Shown here piece by piece: positions 45,791-56,992 of a stretch of 64,000 nt of DNA. The DNA is from Pinus tabuliformis (taxonomy: Eukaryota > Streptophyta > Pinopsida > Pinales > Pinaceae): positions 647,602,606 through 647,666,605 of the forward strand of contig CM062811.1 of the NCBI GenBank assembly GCA_031772625.1, in the 5' to 3' direction. Made by a program: the position numbers and the translations under genes. The notes beneath the pieces were generated by a model. It saw only the letters and a list, made by a program, of their open reading frames with translations, had not been told where the DNA came from and did not search any database. Each line of letters opens with the position of its first letter. The first letter of the stretch is position 1.

Positions 45791-48291
45791 TCTCCTAAGG
45801 TCCAAAGTTTATAAAGATAAAAACAATTGATGTCACGTGGCTATTTCTTCGATAAATGCGCGGATATGGAATATCCTTCAAAATCCATGCGGTTGCAGAA
45901 ATGGATGACTTAGCAATTCAGGATGACTCCACACACTTGGGGTCGATCCTCTGACATCAAATGAGTCCAATACAGTCGAATTCAAGTCGCCCTGAAGATA
46001 TGCATCCCTCATTGGAATCATTTTGTCCTACTCATGTGTCATGATCTTGCATGAACTAAGAGGGGGAAGATGGATTCAAAAAATTCTATATAAACAAGAC
46101 ATGGGAGAGCCACAATATGAGACATTGTTATGCTGACCAAATTGCTATCAGAGAAAACCATCATTCCATTGTTGAAGCCAAAGAAGGCAAGAGCACTAAC
46201 ATGTTTTCCATATTGCTTCTAAGCAATCCATCATCTTAGTGAGAAAAGAGGAATCCATCATTGGAGAGTCTTCATACTTCTTTAAAAGAGAGGAGAAACC
46301 TGTAAAGAGATTGAGGAAAAGAAACCCCCTTGTTGAGGATTTCTTAGCACCATAGCTCAAGGAATTCTCTTAATCGAGTGTCTAATATTCATCTATTATA
46401 TTCAACCTCTACTACTAGCGGTCAATAAAGGGAGATTTTTCCATTATTTTGTTGACTTGTTTGCTCCATTAAGAATTGTTTCTGTATTTACTTCTTTGTT
46501 TAGTTTATGTTTATGTATGCAATGTTTCCACTATTTACAATGTTGTGTTTATTTAAGTCTATCCACTAACAACACCAATTATGCATGTGATCCTTTATAG
46601 GGAACAATCAACTACCAAGGAGGTGCCTTTTGGTACACCATTGCCACAAAAACACTACCACGGGAATGGAGGCCATACCGTTGTCTTTCGATTAATCTAA
46701 TGGTTGTTTTTGCACAAACTTCTCTCTACACAACCATCCTACAAGGCATTCAACACCTCTTTGGAATTTTACAGACCTCAGGGACCTGTTATGGACCCAC
46801 ATAAGTGAAATTTTCTTTTTATTTTCTCTCCCACGCGGCTTTTTCTCTGACAGGCAAGCGCGTGTTTTTGTGCATCTAAACTCATGTGATCATCATAAAG
46901 CAAAAAAGGATCATTGTATTTCCTCTTTTCTCGGGTGATTGGAAGCCTTTAGTGAATTTCCTTCACCTTTGCATTCTGTATTTTCTGTTTAGTATCCCTG
47001 GTTTCTTTACTAACCTCAATTGGTGGAGCAATTAGAGTATTTTTCATTTTGTATTTGCAATACACACATAGCTTAATTAGGGAGAAAAGTAAGTGGCCAA
47101 ATTCCACATATGTTTTTCAAACTATTTTTCTAAATCTTTTTGCAAATCACATAGCTTAATTAGTAAATAAGCAAGTGGCCTATCATCCACAAATATTACT
47201 ACTAACCAAAGCATTTAGTTCTTCATTTTTTTTGGGAGTAGGAGCAAATGTTATTAAAGAAAATAAGTAATCTATGCTCTCCTTGCATATCTTAGACGAA
47301 CCTCAGCTTGCATATGAAAGATTTCTTAAAAGCATTTGGATTTCCATCTCCCTTGTTAAACTCCACATAGTTTAATAGGAAAAGAGTAGGTGGCCCATAA
47401 TCCACAATACATTTCTTTTTCAATGCAAGTAACAATCAACATTTAGTGTAATTAGAAGGATATTGTAAAGAATCACCACATATTCGCATCTTATCACACT
47501 TTTTATGCTCACTTGCATCACACACTAAGCTTTCGTATGCTTTGTACTCAAGGGCATCCAGTTTGTGGAGGTTTGGGTACTTAGTCCATTTTTTCTTACA
47601 AGATCACTCCATAAGTGAATTAATACTCCCTAAAAACAACCATAACTTGAACCAACTAAGTTCCCCCATGGGGGCCACCAAAAAATTTATATTTCAGGTT
47701 GGGAACATTGGGGGTAGGCATCCCATAAGCTTCCATGGTCATGTTACACTTTTGATACATAGTTGTTAACTTTCTAGGGAGCTTAAAATCCTTCAATCAT
47801 CCCATGGAAAAGAATACCCAAGCATGGTAGAGACCCAATTTAGAGGGGGTTTGGCTTAGGTCCAGTACGTGCGGTACTCTTTGGGGCTACCTAACCCATC
47901 TAGTGCTTGGTACTGGTAATTGACTACCAAGAAGCTAAAGACTCGAATGCTCACATGGGACGAAGGTACTTTAGTGGCCAAAATCTATGGCATCCTTTCC
48001 CTATAGGTGACGGTGCAGACAACACTTGAGCCTCATTACCATTACCTTGGTTAATTCTTCAATTGCTGGAAGGCATCGCTAGTTCTTTTGGGACTTTGCC
48101 TCAGGACCCATCAGAAGATATCTTCACAAGGCCTGGTTACTTTGAGAGTCGTAAGGACAATTAGGTCTACATAGAGTCTTTCATCATACGCAATAAACAA
48201 AAAACATTCTTTCTTGTTTACTTGATCACATAGCTTAATTATAAAATGAAAATAATCATTTATATTTTTTGCTTTGTTTTATGTATGTGAT
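45790..48291. other. Intergenic; promoter-like patch and a dispersed repeat, no gene
   Basis: At about 46,082-46,092 a TATA-like CTATATAAAC lies within an LTR-like patch (about 45,800-46,480) that also has an AATAAA at 46,424, but no LTR partner was found. A motif CACATAGCTTAATTAG followed by AAGTGGCC recurs at 47,065, 47,148, 47,363 and 48,226. No reading frame is convincing. Confidence 0.4.
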
Positions 48292-48296
48292 CTTAT

Positions 48297-49405
48297 TGTT
48301 GAAAATAACAAGAAATGCTAAAAATAGAAGTGCTAAAATAACTACTATAAATAGTAGTTTGGGTACCAATGCTGGATTGAGCAACAGGGAATGAAAATTG
48401 GAAGTGATAAAAATTGAATTGTTGTTTTTAGTAGTTTAGGATGGATTCCTATTTTAGTCAGTATTTGGATTAAAAATAGGAAGTAAAATTCGAATTTGAA
48501 CTTAACAACAGTTTGAAAATAAATAAATTAATTCTCCATGAGTTAATTAGTTGTGAAAAATCAAACATGAAGTCTATGTGAGGACATGCAACAGTTTATC
48601 TATTAATTGAGGAATTTATCCATCAGTTAAAGAGATAAGGATGAGTTCTAATTTGAGATGTAATTAGTTGGCTCAGTTAACTGAGTCAAGTCTAGTTATA
48701 ATTGATTTAAGCAGTTTGTTTAAATTAAATAAGTTCGGTTAGTTAATGCATGCTTTCATACAATTGCTGCACTTCAGATAACTGAACATTCTCTCATGAA
48801 TAACTCATGCATGTCAGCTCAGACAGAGACTCAGTTGAGATCAAAGAAGGGACAGTGTACTATTAGAAGGATGAAATTTTTCCTATAAATGAAGCTCATC
48901 CATGGATGAGGATTTATCTCCTTCAGGACTACGTAGTTGGACCAGAGGTTAGTGAGTGTGTGAAGAGGCCAATTCACACAAGTGGCTGCACTGGACCCCA
49001 ATCAGAATTGCACAAAGAAATAGGAGGCTTGGAGGGCAGACCAGAGGTTAGATACATGCCTTTGGCTGTCTATGAGCAGCAGAGATATTGCAGAGAGAGC
49101 AGGATATCTTTTGAGCTGATTATTTTTGTAATACTGGTTATATTTCCACTTGTATGATAATACAGAGATGGGGTTTTAGCATGGTGTTTTCCCCTGGTTA
49201 TATCTTCTGTGTTATGTGTGATTGATTTCTCCATATCAGTTATATGTGTTCTTATTGATGTTTCTCATGTTCGATTAAGCTTCTGCTAAATTGTTTGTAG
49301 AAGTAGATCAAGTGTTTTGCTTTAGTATATTGCATTATCAGGTGATCTACAGGTGGGAATTTCTACATGGTATCAGAGCTAGCTGATTTGTAGAAAAATT
49401 ATACA
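48297..49405 (+). repeat. Array LTR 1
   Basis: About 1.11 kb, TG...CA, ending GAAAAATTATACA just before the primer site TGGTATCAGAGCAAAGG. A second copy of TGGTATCAGAGC lies inside the LTR, about 37 bp upstream of its end. Confidence 0.9.
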
Positions 49406-50494
49406 TGGTATCAGAGCAAAGGTGATCAATGGAGAGAACAGTATACTGAGAGGATATTTCAAAGTTTTGAGTTTTGGGTCGAGAGCTTGCAGAGCAGATC
49501 TAAAAAATTTGGTATAAAATTTCCAAAAACAAATAGCAGATTTGGACTCCTTGCGGAAAAATACCCAAAATAAAAAAAAAAATGGTTGAATCGGAGTTTG
49601 GAGGAGGGAGATATCGCTGACTTAAAATCAGCTCTTTTTCCATAAAATTTCGTGACGGCTGGAAATATGAAACAGATTGGTGTGCTAGCCAAGAACCTGT
49701 ATGCACTTGAGGTACAAGATGCATGAAAAGCTTTGAGGAGCAAGGCAAAGGTTAGATACTTGGTGGTTGAGAGGGAGAGTAAATTACCTCTCAACATGCA
49801 GTGCCAGAAGAAGTCTGAGACAATTGTGGAGGAGCCACAATTCGTGAAGCAGCTACAGGAGGTTGTGGAGCAGCCACAACTAGAGAAGCTGAGAGGAGAT
49901 CGAGTAGAGACATCTACTCATGCAAAGACCTCCAATAGGGGGAAACTTCGAGCAAGGTGGGTAGAGGGATCACATGCAACCATACCTCCAGCTAGGAGGT
50001 GGGGCGATGTGGAGTGATCGTCCCAAGGAGGAGGGGCAGGATTCTTGAGGTACCCAACCTCTTTGATTCAAATTTTCTATAGGATCCCCGATGACGAGTA
50101 GCAGGACTAACTGATTAGGAAGAGACAGATGCGGATGGAGCGGGAGAGAGAGCTATAGTGTAGGAGTCCCAGGACTATATAGAGCTAGTAGGCTGCAACG
50201 ATGTGAGAAGCACAAGAGTGTTGCACCAGTGCATGATGGCATAGAGAGGTGCGCAAAGATACGAGATGCATGGGGTATTGCAGCAGCTCAGAGGTCAGAG
50301 AGGGAGCACTTATCAGCAACAGGTATAGATTCAACATCAGAGTATGGTTCTAGCCCAATAGAGAGGTTAGTGGGGAGTTTTTTTTTGTTCCAAGAGTTGC
50401 TGGAGCAACCACACTTGGTAGAAGTGTTGCATGCAAAACATTCCAGAGGTATAGGATCGTGTTCGAGTTGAATGCCTTTCTTGTTGAGAGGGAG
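49406..50494 (+). other. Array interior 1
   Basis: It opens with TGGTATCAGAGC (primer site) and closes with GTTGAGAGGGAG (polypurine tract). The middle has short frames, for example one at 49,733-50,017 with VVERESKLPLNMQ and VEQPQLEKLRGDR. None matches a known retroelement protein, and they are not maintained across the three interiors. Confidence 0.8.
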
Positions 50495-51609
50495 TGTTGA
50501 AAATAACAACAAGAAATGCTAAAAATAGAAGTGCTAAAAATAGCACTGCTATAAATAGTAGTTTGGGTACTAGTGCTAGATTGAGCAACAGGGAATGAAA
50601 AATGGAAGTGATAAAAATAGAATTGCTATTTTTAGTAGTTCAGGATGGATTCCTATTTTATTCAGTCCCTGGATTAAAAATAGGAAGTAAAATTCGAATT
50701 TGAACTTAACAGCTGTTTGAAAATAAATTAATTAATTCTCCATGAGTTAATTAGTTGTGAAAAATCAAACATGAAGTCTATGTGAGGCCATGCAATAGTT
50801 TATATATTAATTGAGGAATTTATCCATCAATTAAATAGATAAGGATGAGTTCTAATTTGAGATGTAATTAGTTGGCTTAGTTAACTGAGTCAAGTCCAGT
50901 TATAATTGATTTAAACAGTTTGTTTAAATTAAGTAAGTTTAGTTTGTTAATGCATGCTTGCATATAACTGCTGCACTTCAGATAACTAAAGATTCTCTCA
51001 TGAATAACTCATGCATGCCAGTTTAGACAGAGACCCAGTTGAGATCAAAGAAGGGACAATGTACTATCAGATGGATGAAATTTTTCCTATAAATGAAGCT
51101 CATCCATGGATGAGGATTTATATCCTTCAGGACTGCGTAGTTGGATTAGAGGTTAGTGAGTGTGTGAAGAGGCCAATTCACACAATTGGTTGCACTAGAC
51201 CCCAATCAAAATTACGCAAAGAAATACGAGGCTTGGAGGGCAAACCAAAGGTTAGATAGAGGCCTTTGACTGTCTATGAGCAGCAGAGGTATTGTAGAGA
51301 GAGCAGGATAGCTTTTGAGCTTTTTCTTTTTGTAATACTGGTTATATTTCCACTTGTATGATAATACAGAGATGGGGTTTTAGGCTGGTGTTTTCCCCTG
51401 GTTATATCTTCTGTGTTATGTGTGATTGATTTCTCCATATCAGTTATATGTGTTCTTATTGTTGTTTCTCATGTTCGATTAAGCTTCCGCTAAATTGTTT
51501 GTAGAAGTAGATCAAGTGTTTTGATTTAGTATATTGCATTATCAGGTGATCTACAGGTGGGAATTTCTACATGGTATCAGAGCTAGCTGATTTGTAGAAA
51601 AATTCTACA
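50495..51609 (+). repeat. Array LTR 2
   Basis: About 1.12 kb, starting TGTTGAAAATAACAACAAG and ending GAAAAATTCTACA. It is shared between interiors 1 and 2, with no target duplication at either junction. Confidence 0.9.
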
Positions 51610-52696
51610 TGGTATTGGACAAAAGGTGATGAAAGGAGAGAATAGTGTACTGAGAGGAGATTTCAAAGTTTTGAGTTTTGTACCGAGAGTTTACAGAGAA
51701 GATCTGAAAATTTTTGTATAAATTTTTTAGAATTAAATAGCAGATATGGATTCCTTGTGGAAAGATACCCAAAATAAATTAAAAAAATCGGTTAAATTGA
51801 AGTTCAGAGGAGGGAGATATCGTTGACTTAAAATTAGCTCTTTTTACAGAAAATTTCGTGACGGCGGGAAATATGAAATAGATTGGTGTGCTAGCCAAGA
51901 ACCTGTATTCACTTGAGGTACAAGATGCATGCAAAGCCTTGAGGACCAAGGCAAAGGTCAGATACTTGGTGGTTGAGAGGGAGAGTAAATTACCTCTCAA
52001 CATGCAGCGCCAGAAGAAGTCTCAGATAATTGTGGAGGAGCTACGATTGGTGAAGTAGCTTTAGGAGGTTGTGGAGTAGCCACAACTAGAGAATCTAAGA
52101 GGAGATTGAGTAGAGACATCTACTCATGCAGAGACCTCTAGTAGGGGAAACTTCGAGCCAGGTGGGCAGAGGGATCACATGCAGTCATACCTCCAAGTAG
52201 GAGGTGGGGCGATGTGGAGTGATCGTTGCAAGGAGGGGTAGGATCCTTGAGGTACCCAACCTATTTGATTCGAATTTGCTACAGGAGCCCCGATGAGGAG
52301 TAGCAGGATTGATTGATTGGGTAGAGACAGATGTGGATGGAGCGGCAGAGAGAGATACAGTGTAGGAGTCCGAGGACTATGTAGAGCTAGTAGGCTGCAA
52401 CGATGCAAGAGGCACAGGAGTGTTGCACCACTGCACGATGGCACAGAGAGGTGTGCAATGGTACAATATGTGTGGGGTATTGTAGCAGCTCAGAGGTCAA
52501 ATAGGGAGCACTTATCAGCAGCAGGTAGAGCTTCAACATCAGAGTATGGTTCTAGCCCAACAGAGAGGTTAGTGGGGAGTTTTTTTTTGTTCCGAGAGTT
52601 GCTGGAGCAACCATACTTGGTAGAAGTGTTGCATGCAGAACATTCCAGAGGTACAATATCGGGTTCGAGTTGAATGCCTTTCTTGTTGAGAGGGAG
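51610..52696 (+). other. Array interior 2
   Basis: Same layout as interior 1. Its primer site is a degenerate TGGTATTGGAC, and the polypurine tract GTTGAGAGGGAG adjoins LTR 3. No recognised protein. Confidence 0.8.
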
Positions 52697-53087
52697 TGTT
52701 GAAAATAACAATAAGAAATGATAAAAATAGAAGTGCTAAAAATAGCACTGCTATAAATGGTAGTTTGAGTACCAGTGCTGGATTAAGAAACAAGGAATGA
52801 AAAATGGAAGTGCTAAGAATAGAATTTCTATCTTTAGTAGTTCAAGATGGATTCCTATTTTATTCAGTCCCTGGACTAAAAATAGGAAGTAAAATTCGAA
52901 TTTGAACTTAACAGCTATTTGAAAATAAATTAATTAATTCTCCATGAGTTAATTAGTTGTGAAAAATCAAACATGAAGTCTATGTGAGGACATGCGACAA
53001 TTTATCTATTATTAAAGAGTTTATACTTATGTGATCCATATTTTGATTGTGAGAATAATTTTGGAAAAATCACATAGAGAATCATTT

Positions 53088-53133
53088 CTTGACGCGTTTC
53101 GAACCAACTAGTGTGGTTCATCGTCAGGACAAG
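53088..53133 (-). ncRNA. Hammerhead-ribozyme-like hairpin in the Penelope-like relic
   Basis: On the minus strand CTGACGA, a 6 bp stem GAACCA/TGGTTC with a CACTAGT-type loop, GAAAC, GC and GTC appear in hammerhead order. These match the C-U-G-A-N-G-A core, stem II, the G-A-A-A-C...G-U-H block and a two-base-pair stem III. Departures from the canonical fold are an extra U before stem II and a weak stem I. It is probably a decayed copy. Confidence 0.4.
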
Positions 53134-53471
53134 TTGAGGAACAATTCTGAGCGATCAGTTAAATAGTGCATGCAGGTCCTTCAACGGCTATATGAACGGG
53201 CAACAGTTAAAAATACCCTTAACGGCTAGATTAGACCAGGGCCTAGGGTAAAGGGTCAAGGTTAGTTAAATTATTCAAATAATATAATAATTTCTAATCA
53301 TAATGAACGAGACCATGGTTCAATTTATTACTACAATTATTAACTTCTCAAATAAATATTATTAATTTAATAAGACTAGGGTAAATTTTATCTTATTTTA
53401 TTCTATTTATTTATTTATTTTCAATTGTAATATTATTATATTAACATCAAATTTTTATTAAAATATTGTTA

Positions 53472-53575
53472 TTAATAGTAATATTATTGTATTAGCTCTA
53501 AGTTAATAGTAATATTATTATATTAACTTCAAGTTAATAGTAATATTATTATATTACTTTCAAATTAATATTATT
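53472..53575 (+). repeat. 31 bp AT-rich tandem repeat
   Basis: Units start at 53,472, 53,503, 53,534 and 53,565 (the last partial), each beginning TTAATAGTAATATTATT. It lies in the 3' sequence of the Penelope-like relic. Confidence 0.9.
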
Positions 53576-53867
53576 AATAATATTAGCCTAGGATAAATTT
53601 TCTAATATATGAGTAATATGAATAATATTACAATTGCTACTATTTTCCTTGTCATTTGATGATACTCGCTATATTTAAAGAGACTTAATTATTAAATAAC
53701 AGTAATATTATACTAATAATATTGGTCTAGGGTGCATAATTAAAAATTATTAATTAATAAAGAGACTAATGTTATTAAAAGAGTGAAATTATTATTACTA
53801 AACTATTTTTATCATAAGAAAACAGCGAATAGCTAAACAAATAGAGAGGGGTTAGGCGAAGAAGAGG

Positions 53868-53984
53868 CTAAGGTAAAAGGGTTGGGATCCAACACCTACT
53901 AATCTTCCAGCCATCATCCATATTGAGATTCATAGGTCTTTTCTCGATCTCAAGGGCTTCCCTAAATTTTCGATGGTGAAACTG
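53868..53984 (-). pseudogene. GIY-YIG endonuclease C-terminus of a Penelope-like element
   Basis: 38 codons and a stop, open from the right junction. FHHRKFREALEIEKRP is followed by MNLNMDDGWKISRCWIPTL. The pattern (H/R-R-F-R-E-x-x-E-I, then N-x-D-x-G-W-x-I/L-S-x-x-W-x-P) is how Penelope-like GIY-YIG domains end: the glutamate after FRE is the conserved acidic residue and the DGW...W-P tail closes the protein. The rest of the protein is lost to 5' truncation. The frame is short, so identity depends on this motif alone. I am fairly confident in it. Confidence 0.6.
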
Positions 53985-54780
53985 TGGAATTTATCCATCA
54001 ATTAAAGAGATAAGGATGAGTTCTAATTTGATATGTAATTAGTTGGATTAGTTCACTGAGTCAAGTCCAGTTATAATTGATTTAAACAGTTTGTTTAAAT
54101 TAAGTAAGTTCAGTTAGTTAATGAATGCTTGCATATAACTGTTGCACTTCAGATAACTAAATATTTTCTCATGAATAACTCATGCATGTCAGTGCCGATA
54201 GAGACCCAGTTGAGATCAATGAAGGGACAGTGTACTATCAGATGGATGAAATTTTTCCTATAAAGGAAGCTCATCCATGAATGAGGATTTATCTCCTTCA
54301 AGACTACGTAGTTAGATCAGAGGTTAGTGAGTGTGTGAAGAGGCCAATTCACACAAGTGGCTACCCTGGACCCCAATCAGAATTACACTAAGAAATAGGA
54401 GGCTTGGAGGGTAGACTAGAGGTTAGATAGAGGCCTTTGACTATCTATGAGAAGCAGAGGTATTGCAGAGAGAGCAGGATAGCTTTTGAGTTGATTCTTT
54501 TTGTAATACTGGTTATATTTCCACTTGTATGATAATACAGAGATGGGGTTTTAGGTTGGTGCTTTCCCCTGGTTATATCTTCTGTGTTATGTGTGATTGA
54601 TTTCTCCATATCAGTTATATGTGTTCTTATTGATGTTGCTCATGTTCGATTAAGCTTCTGTTAAATTGTTTGTAGAAGTAGATCAAGTGTTTTGCTTTAG
54701 TATATTGCATTATTAGGTGATCTACAGGTGGGAATTTCTACATGGTATCAGAGCTAGCCGATTTGTAGAAAAAATCTACA

Positions 54781-55872
54781 TGGTATCAGAGCAAAGGTGA
54801 TCAAAGGAGAAAACAGTATACTGAGAGGAGATTTCAAAGATTTGAGTTTTGGGCCGAGAGTTTGCAGAGAAGATATGAAACTTTTTGTATAAAATTTTCA
54901 TAAACAAATAGTAGATTTTGGTTCCTTATGGAAAAATACCTAAAATAAAAAAAAAAAAAATTGTTGAATCGGAGTTCGGAGGAGGGAGATATCGCTGATT
55001 TAAAATCATCTCTTTTTCCAAAAAATTTCATGACGGCAGGAAATATGAAATAGATTGGTGTGCTAGCCAAGAACCTGTATGCACTTGAGGTACCAGATGC
55101 ATGCAAAGCCTTGAGGAGCAAGGCAAAGGTTATATTCTTAGTGGTTGAGAGGGAGAGTAAATTACCTCTCAACATGCAGCGCTAGAAGAAGTCTCAAACA
55201 ATTATGGAGGAGCCACGATTGGTGAAGCAGCTTTAGGAGGTTGTGGAGCAGCCACAACTAAAGAAGCTGAGAGGAGATTGAGTAGAGACATCTACTCATG
55301 CAGAGACCTCTAGTAAGGGGAAACTTCGAGCCAGGTGGGCAAAGGGATCATATGCAACCATACCTCCAGGTAGGAGGTGGGGTGTTGTGGAGTGATTGTC
55401 CCAAGGAGGAGGGGTAGTATCCTTGAGTTACCCAACCTCTTTGATTCGACTTTGCTACAGGAAGCCCGATGAGGAGTAGCTGGAATGACTGATTGGGTAG
55501 AGATAGATGCAGATGGAGTGACAGAGAGAGCTACAGTGCAGGAGTCCCACAACTATGTAAAGCTAGTAGGTTGCAACAATGCGAGAGGCACGGGAGTGTT
55601 GCACCAGTGCAGGATGGCACAGAGAGGTGTGCAATGGTGCGAGATGCATGGGGTATTACAGTAGCTCAGAGGTCAGAGAGGGAGCAATTGTCAGTAGTAG
55701 GTAGAGCTTTAGCATCAGATTATGGTTCTAGCCCAACAGAGAGGTCAGTGGGGAGTTTTTTTTTGTTCCGAGAGATGCTGGAGCAACCACACTTGGTAGA
55801 AGTGTTGCATGCAAAACATTCCAGAGGTACAGGATCGGGTTCGATTTGAATGTCTTTCTTGTTGAGAGGGAG
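54781..55872 (+). other. Array interior 3
   Basis: It begins TGGTATCAGAGCAAAGG and ends GTTGAGAGGGAG. Short frames such as 55,493-55,849 are in the same position as in the other interiors but have no recognised family. An A-rich tract lies at about 54,945. Confidence 0.8.
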
Positions 55873-56987
55873 TGTTGAAAATAACAACAAGAAATGCTAA
55901 AAGTAGAAGTGCTAAAAATAGCATTGCTATAAATAGTAGTTTGGGTACCAGTGCTGGATTGAGCAACAGGGAATGAAAAATGGAAGCGTTAAAAATAGAA
56001 TTGTTATTTTTAGCAGTTCAGGATGGATTCCTATTTTAGTCAGTCCATGGACTAAAAATAGGAAGTAAAATTCAAATTTAAACTTAACATCTGTTTGAAA
56101 ATAAATTAACTAATTCTCCATGAGTTAATTAGTTGTGAAAAATCAAACATGAAGTCTATGTGAGGACAAGCAATAGTTTATCTATTAATTGAGGAATTTA
56201 TCCATCAGTTATAGAGATAAGGATGAGTTCTAATTTGAGATGTAATTAGTTGGCTCAGTTATCTGAGTCAAGTCCAGTTATAATTGGTTTAAACAGTTTG
56301 TTTAAATTAAGTAAGTTCAGTTAGTTAATGCATGCTTGCATATAACTGTTGCACTTCAGATTACTGAAGATTCTCTCATGAATAACTCATGCATGTCAGT
56401 TCAGACAAAGACCCAGTTGAGATCAAAGAAGGGACTGTGTATTATCAGATGGATGAAAAATTTCCTATAAAGGAAGCTCATCCATGGATGAGGATTTATC
56501 TCCTTCAGGACTGCGTATTTGGATTAGAGGTTAGTGAGTGTGTGAAGAGGCCAATTCACACAAGTGGCTGCACTAGACCCCAATTAGAATTGTGGAATGA
56601 AATAGGAGGCTTAGAGGGCAGATTAGAGGTTAGATAGAGGTCTTTGACTATCTATGAGCAGCAGAGGTATTGCAGAGAGAGCAGGATAGCTTTTGAGCTT
56701 ATTCTTTTTGTAATACTAGTTATATTTCCACTTCTATGATAATACAGAGAAGAGGTTTTAGGCTAGTTATTTCCCCTAGTTATATATTCTGTGTTATGTG
56801 CGATTGATTTCTCCATATCTGTTATATGTGTTCTTATTGATGTTTCTCATGTTCAATTAAGCTTCCACTAAATTGTTTGTAGAAGTAGATCAAGTGTTTT
56901 ACTTTAGTATATTGCATTATCAGGTGATCTACAGGTGGGAATTTCTACATGGTATCAGGGCTAGCTGATTTGTGGAGAAATTCTACA
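55873..56987 (+). repeat. Array LTR 4 (outer right)
   Basis: About 1.12 kb, ending GAGAAATTCTACA directly before the target copy CTTAT. This fixes the true LTR 3' end downstream of the internal TGGTATCAG sequence that every LTR carries. Confidence 0.92.
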
Positions 56988-56992
56988 CTTAT

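Larger units (their letters stand above)
53012..53985 (-). mobile_element. 5'-truncated Penelope-like element relic
   Basis: A 974 bp insert reading leftward. At its right end the minus strand encodes a C-terminal GIY-YIG-endonuclease-like tail. About 590 bp of AT-rich 3' sequence follows, with a 31 bp tandem repeat, and then a hairpin with hammerhead-like core motifs near the left end. Penelope-like elements couple reverse transcriptase to a GIY-YIG endonuclease and often carry hammerhead ribozymes in their terminal repeats. Conifers are the main land plants known to carry them. No clean target duplication was found. The family call rests on the tail motif plus the 3' structure. Confidence 0.6.
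52697..54780 (+). repeat. Array LTR 3, interrupted by a Penelope-like relic
   Basis: LTR sequence runs 52,697-53,011 and 53,986-54,780, about 1.11 kb without the insert. The insert (53,012-53,985) is absent from the other three LTRs, so it arrived after or independently of the array's multiplication. Confidence 0.88.
48297..56987 (+). mobile_element. Tandem LTR array: four LTRs and three interiors, one TSD
   Basis: LTR-interior-LTR-interior-LTR-interior-LTR with a repeat period of about 2.2 kb, flanked at its outer ends only by CTTAT (48,292-48,296 and 56,988-56,992). LTRs begin TGTTGAAAATAAC and end TTCTACA (or close variants). Each interior starts with the initiator-methionine tRNA primer site TGGTATCAGAGC or a variant and ends in a polypurine tract GTTGAGAGGGAG. 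Interiors are about 1.1 kb with no gag, protease, polymerase or integrase that I recognise. The type is small and non-autonomous, probably copia-dependent judging by the primer site. LTRs differ from each other by several per cent by eye. Confidence 0.92.

Noticed and set aside
45790-46480. A further LTR with TATA box and AATAAA
   Set aside because: Signals are present in the right order, but no partner, terminal dinucleotides, primer site or TSD could be fixed. It is mentioned only as promoter-like.
47065-48245. CRISPR-like spaced repeats
   Set aside because: A eukaryotic, irregularly spaced, imperfect motif. No array geometry.
49459-49797. Minus-strand frame of about 110 codons recurring in all array interiors
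   Set aside because: It recurs because the interior recurs. Its composition is Phe/Ser/Leu-rich from antisense of purine-rich sequence, and it is not open to the same extent in all units.
52175-52673. Arg/Gly/Ser-rich plus-strand frame in array interior 2, also at 55,493
   Set aside because: Not equally open in the three interiors and no recognisable domain. It is treated as non-coding interior.
48297-56987. Possible satellite array
   Set aside because: LTR ends, primer sites, polypurine tracts and the outer TSD show it is a retroelement multimer. With three units it is far too short for a satellite.
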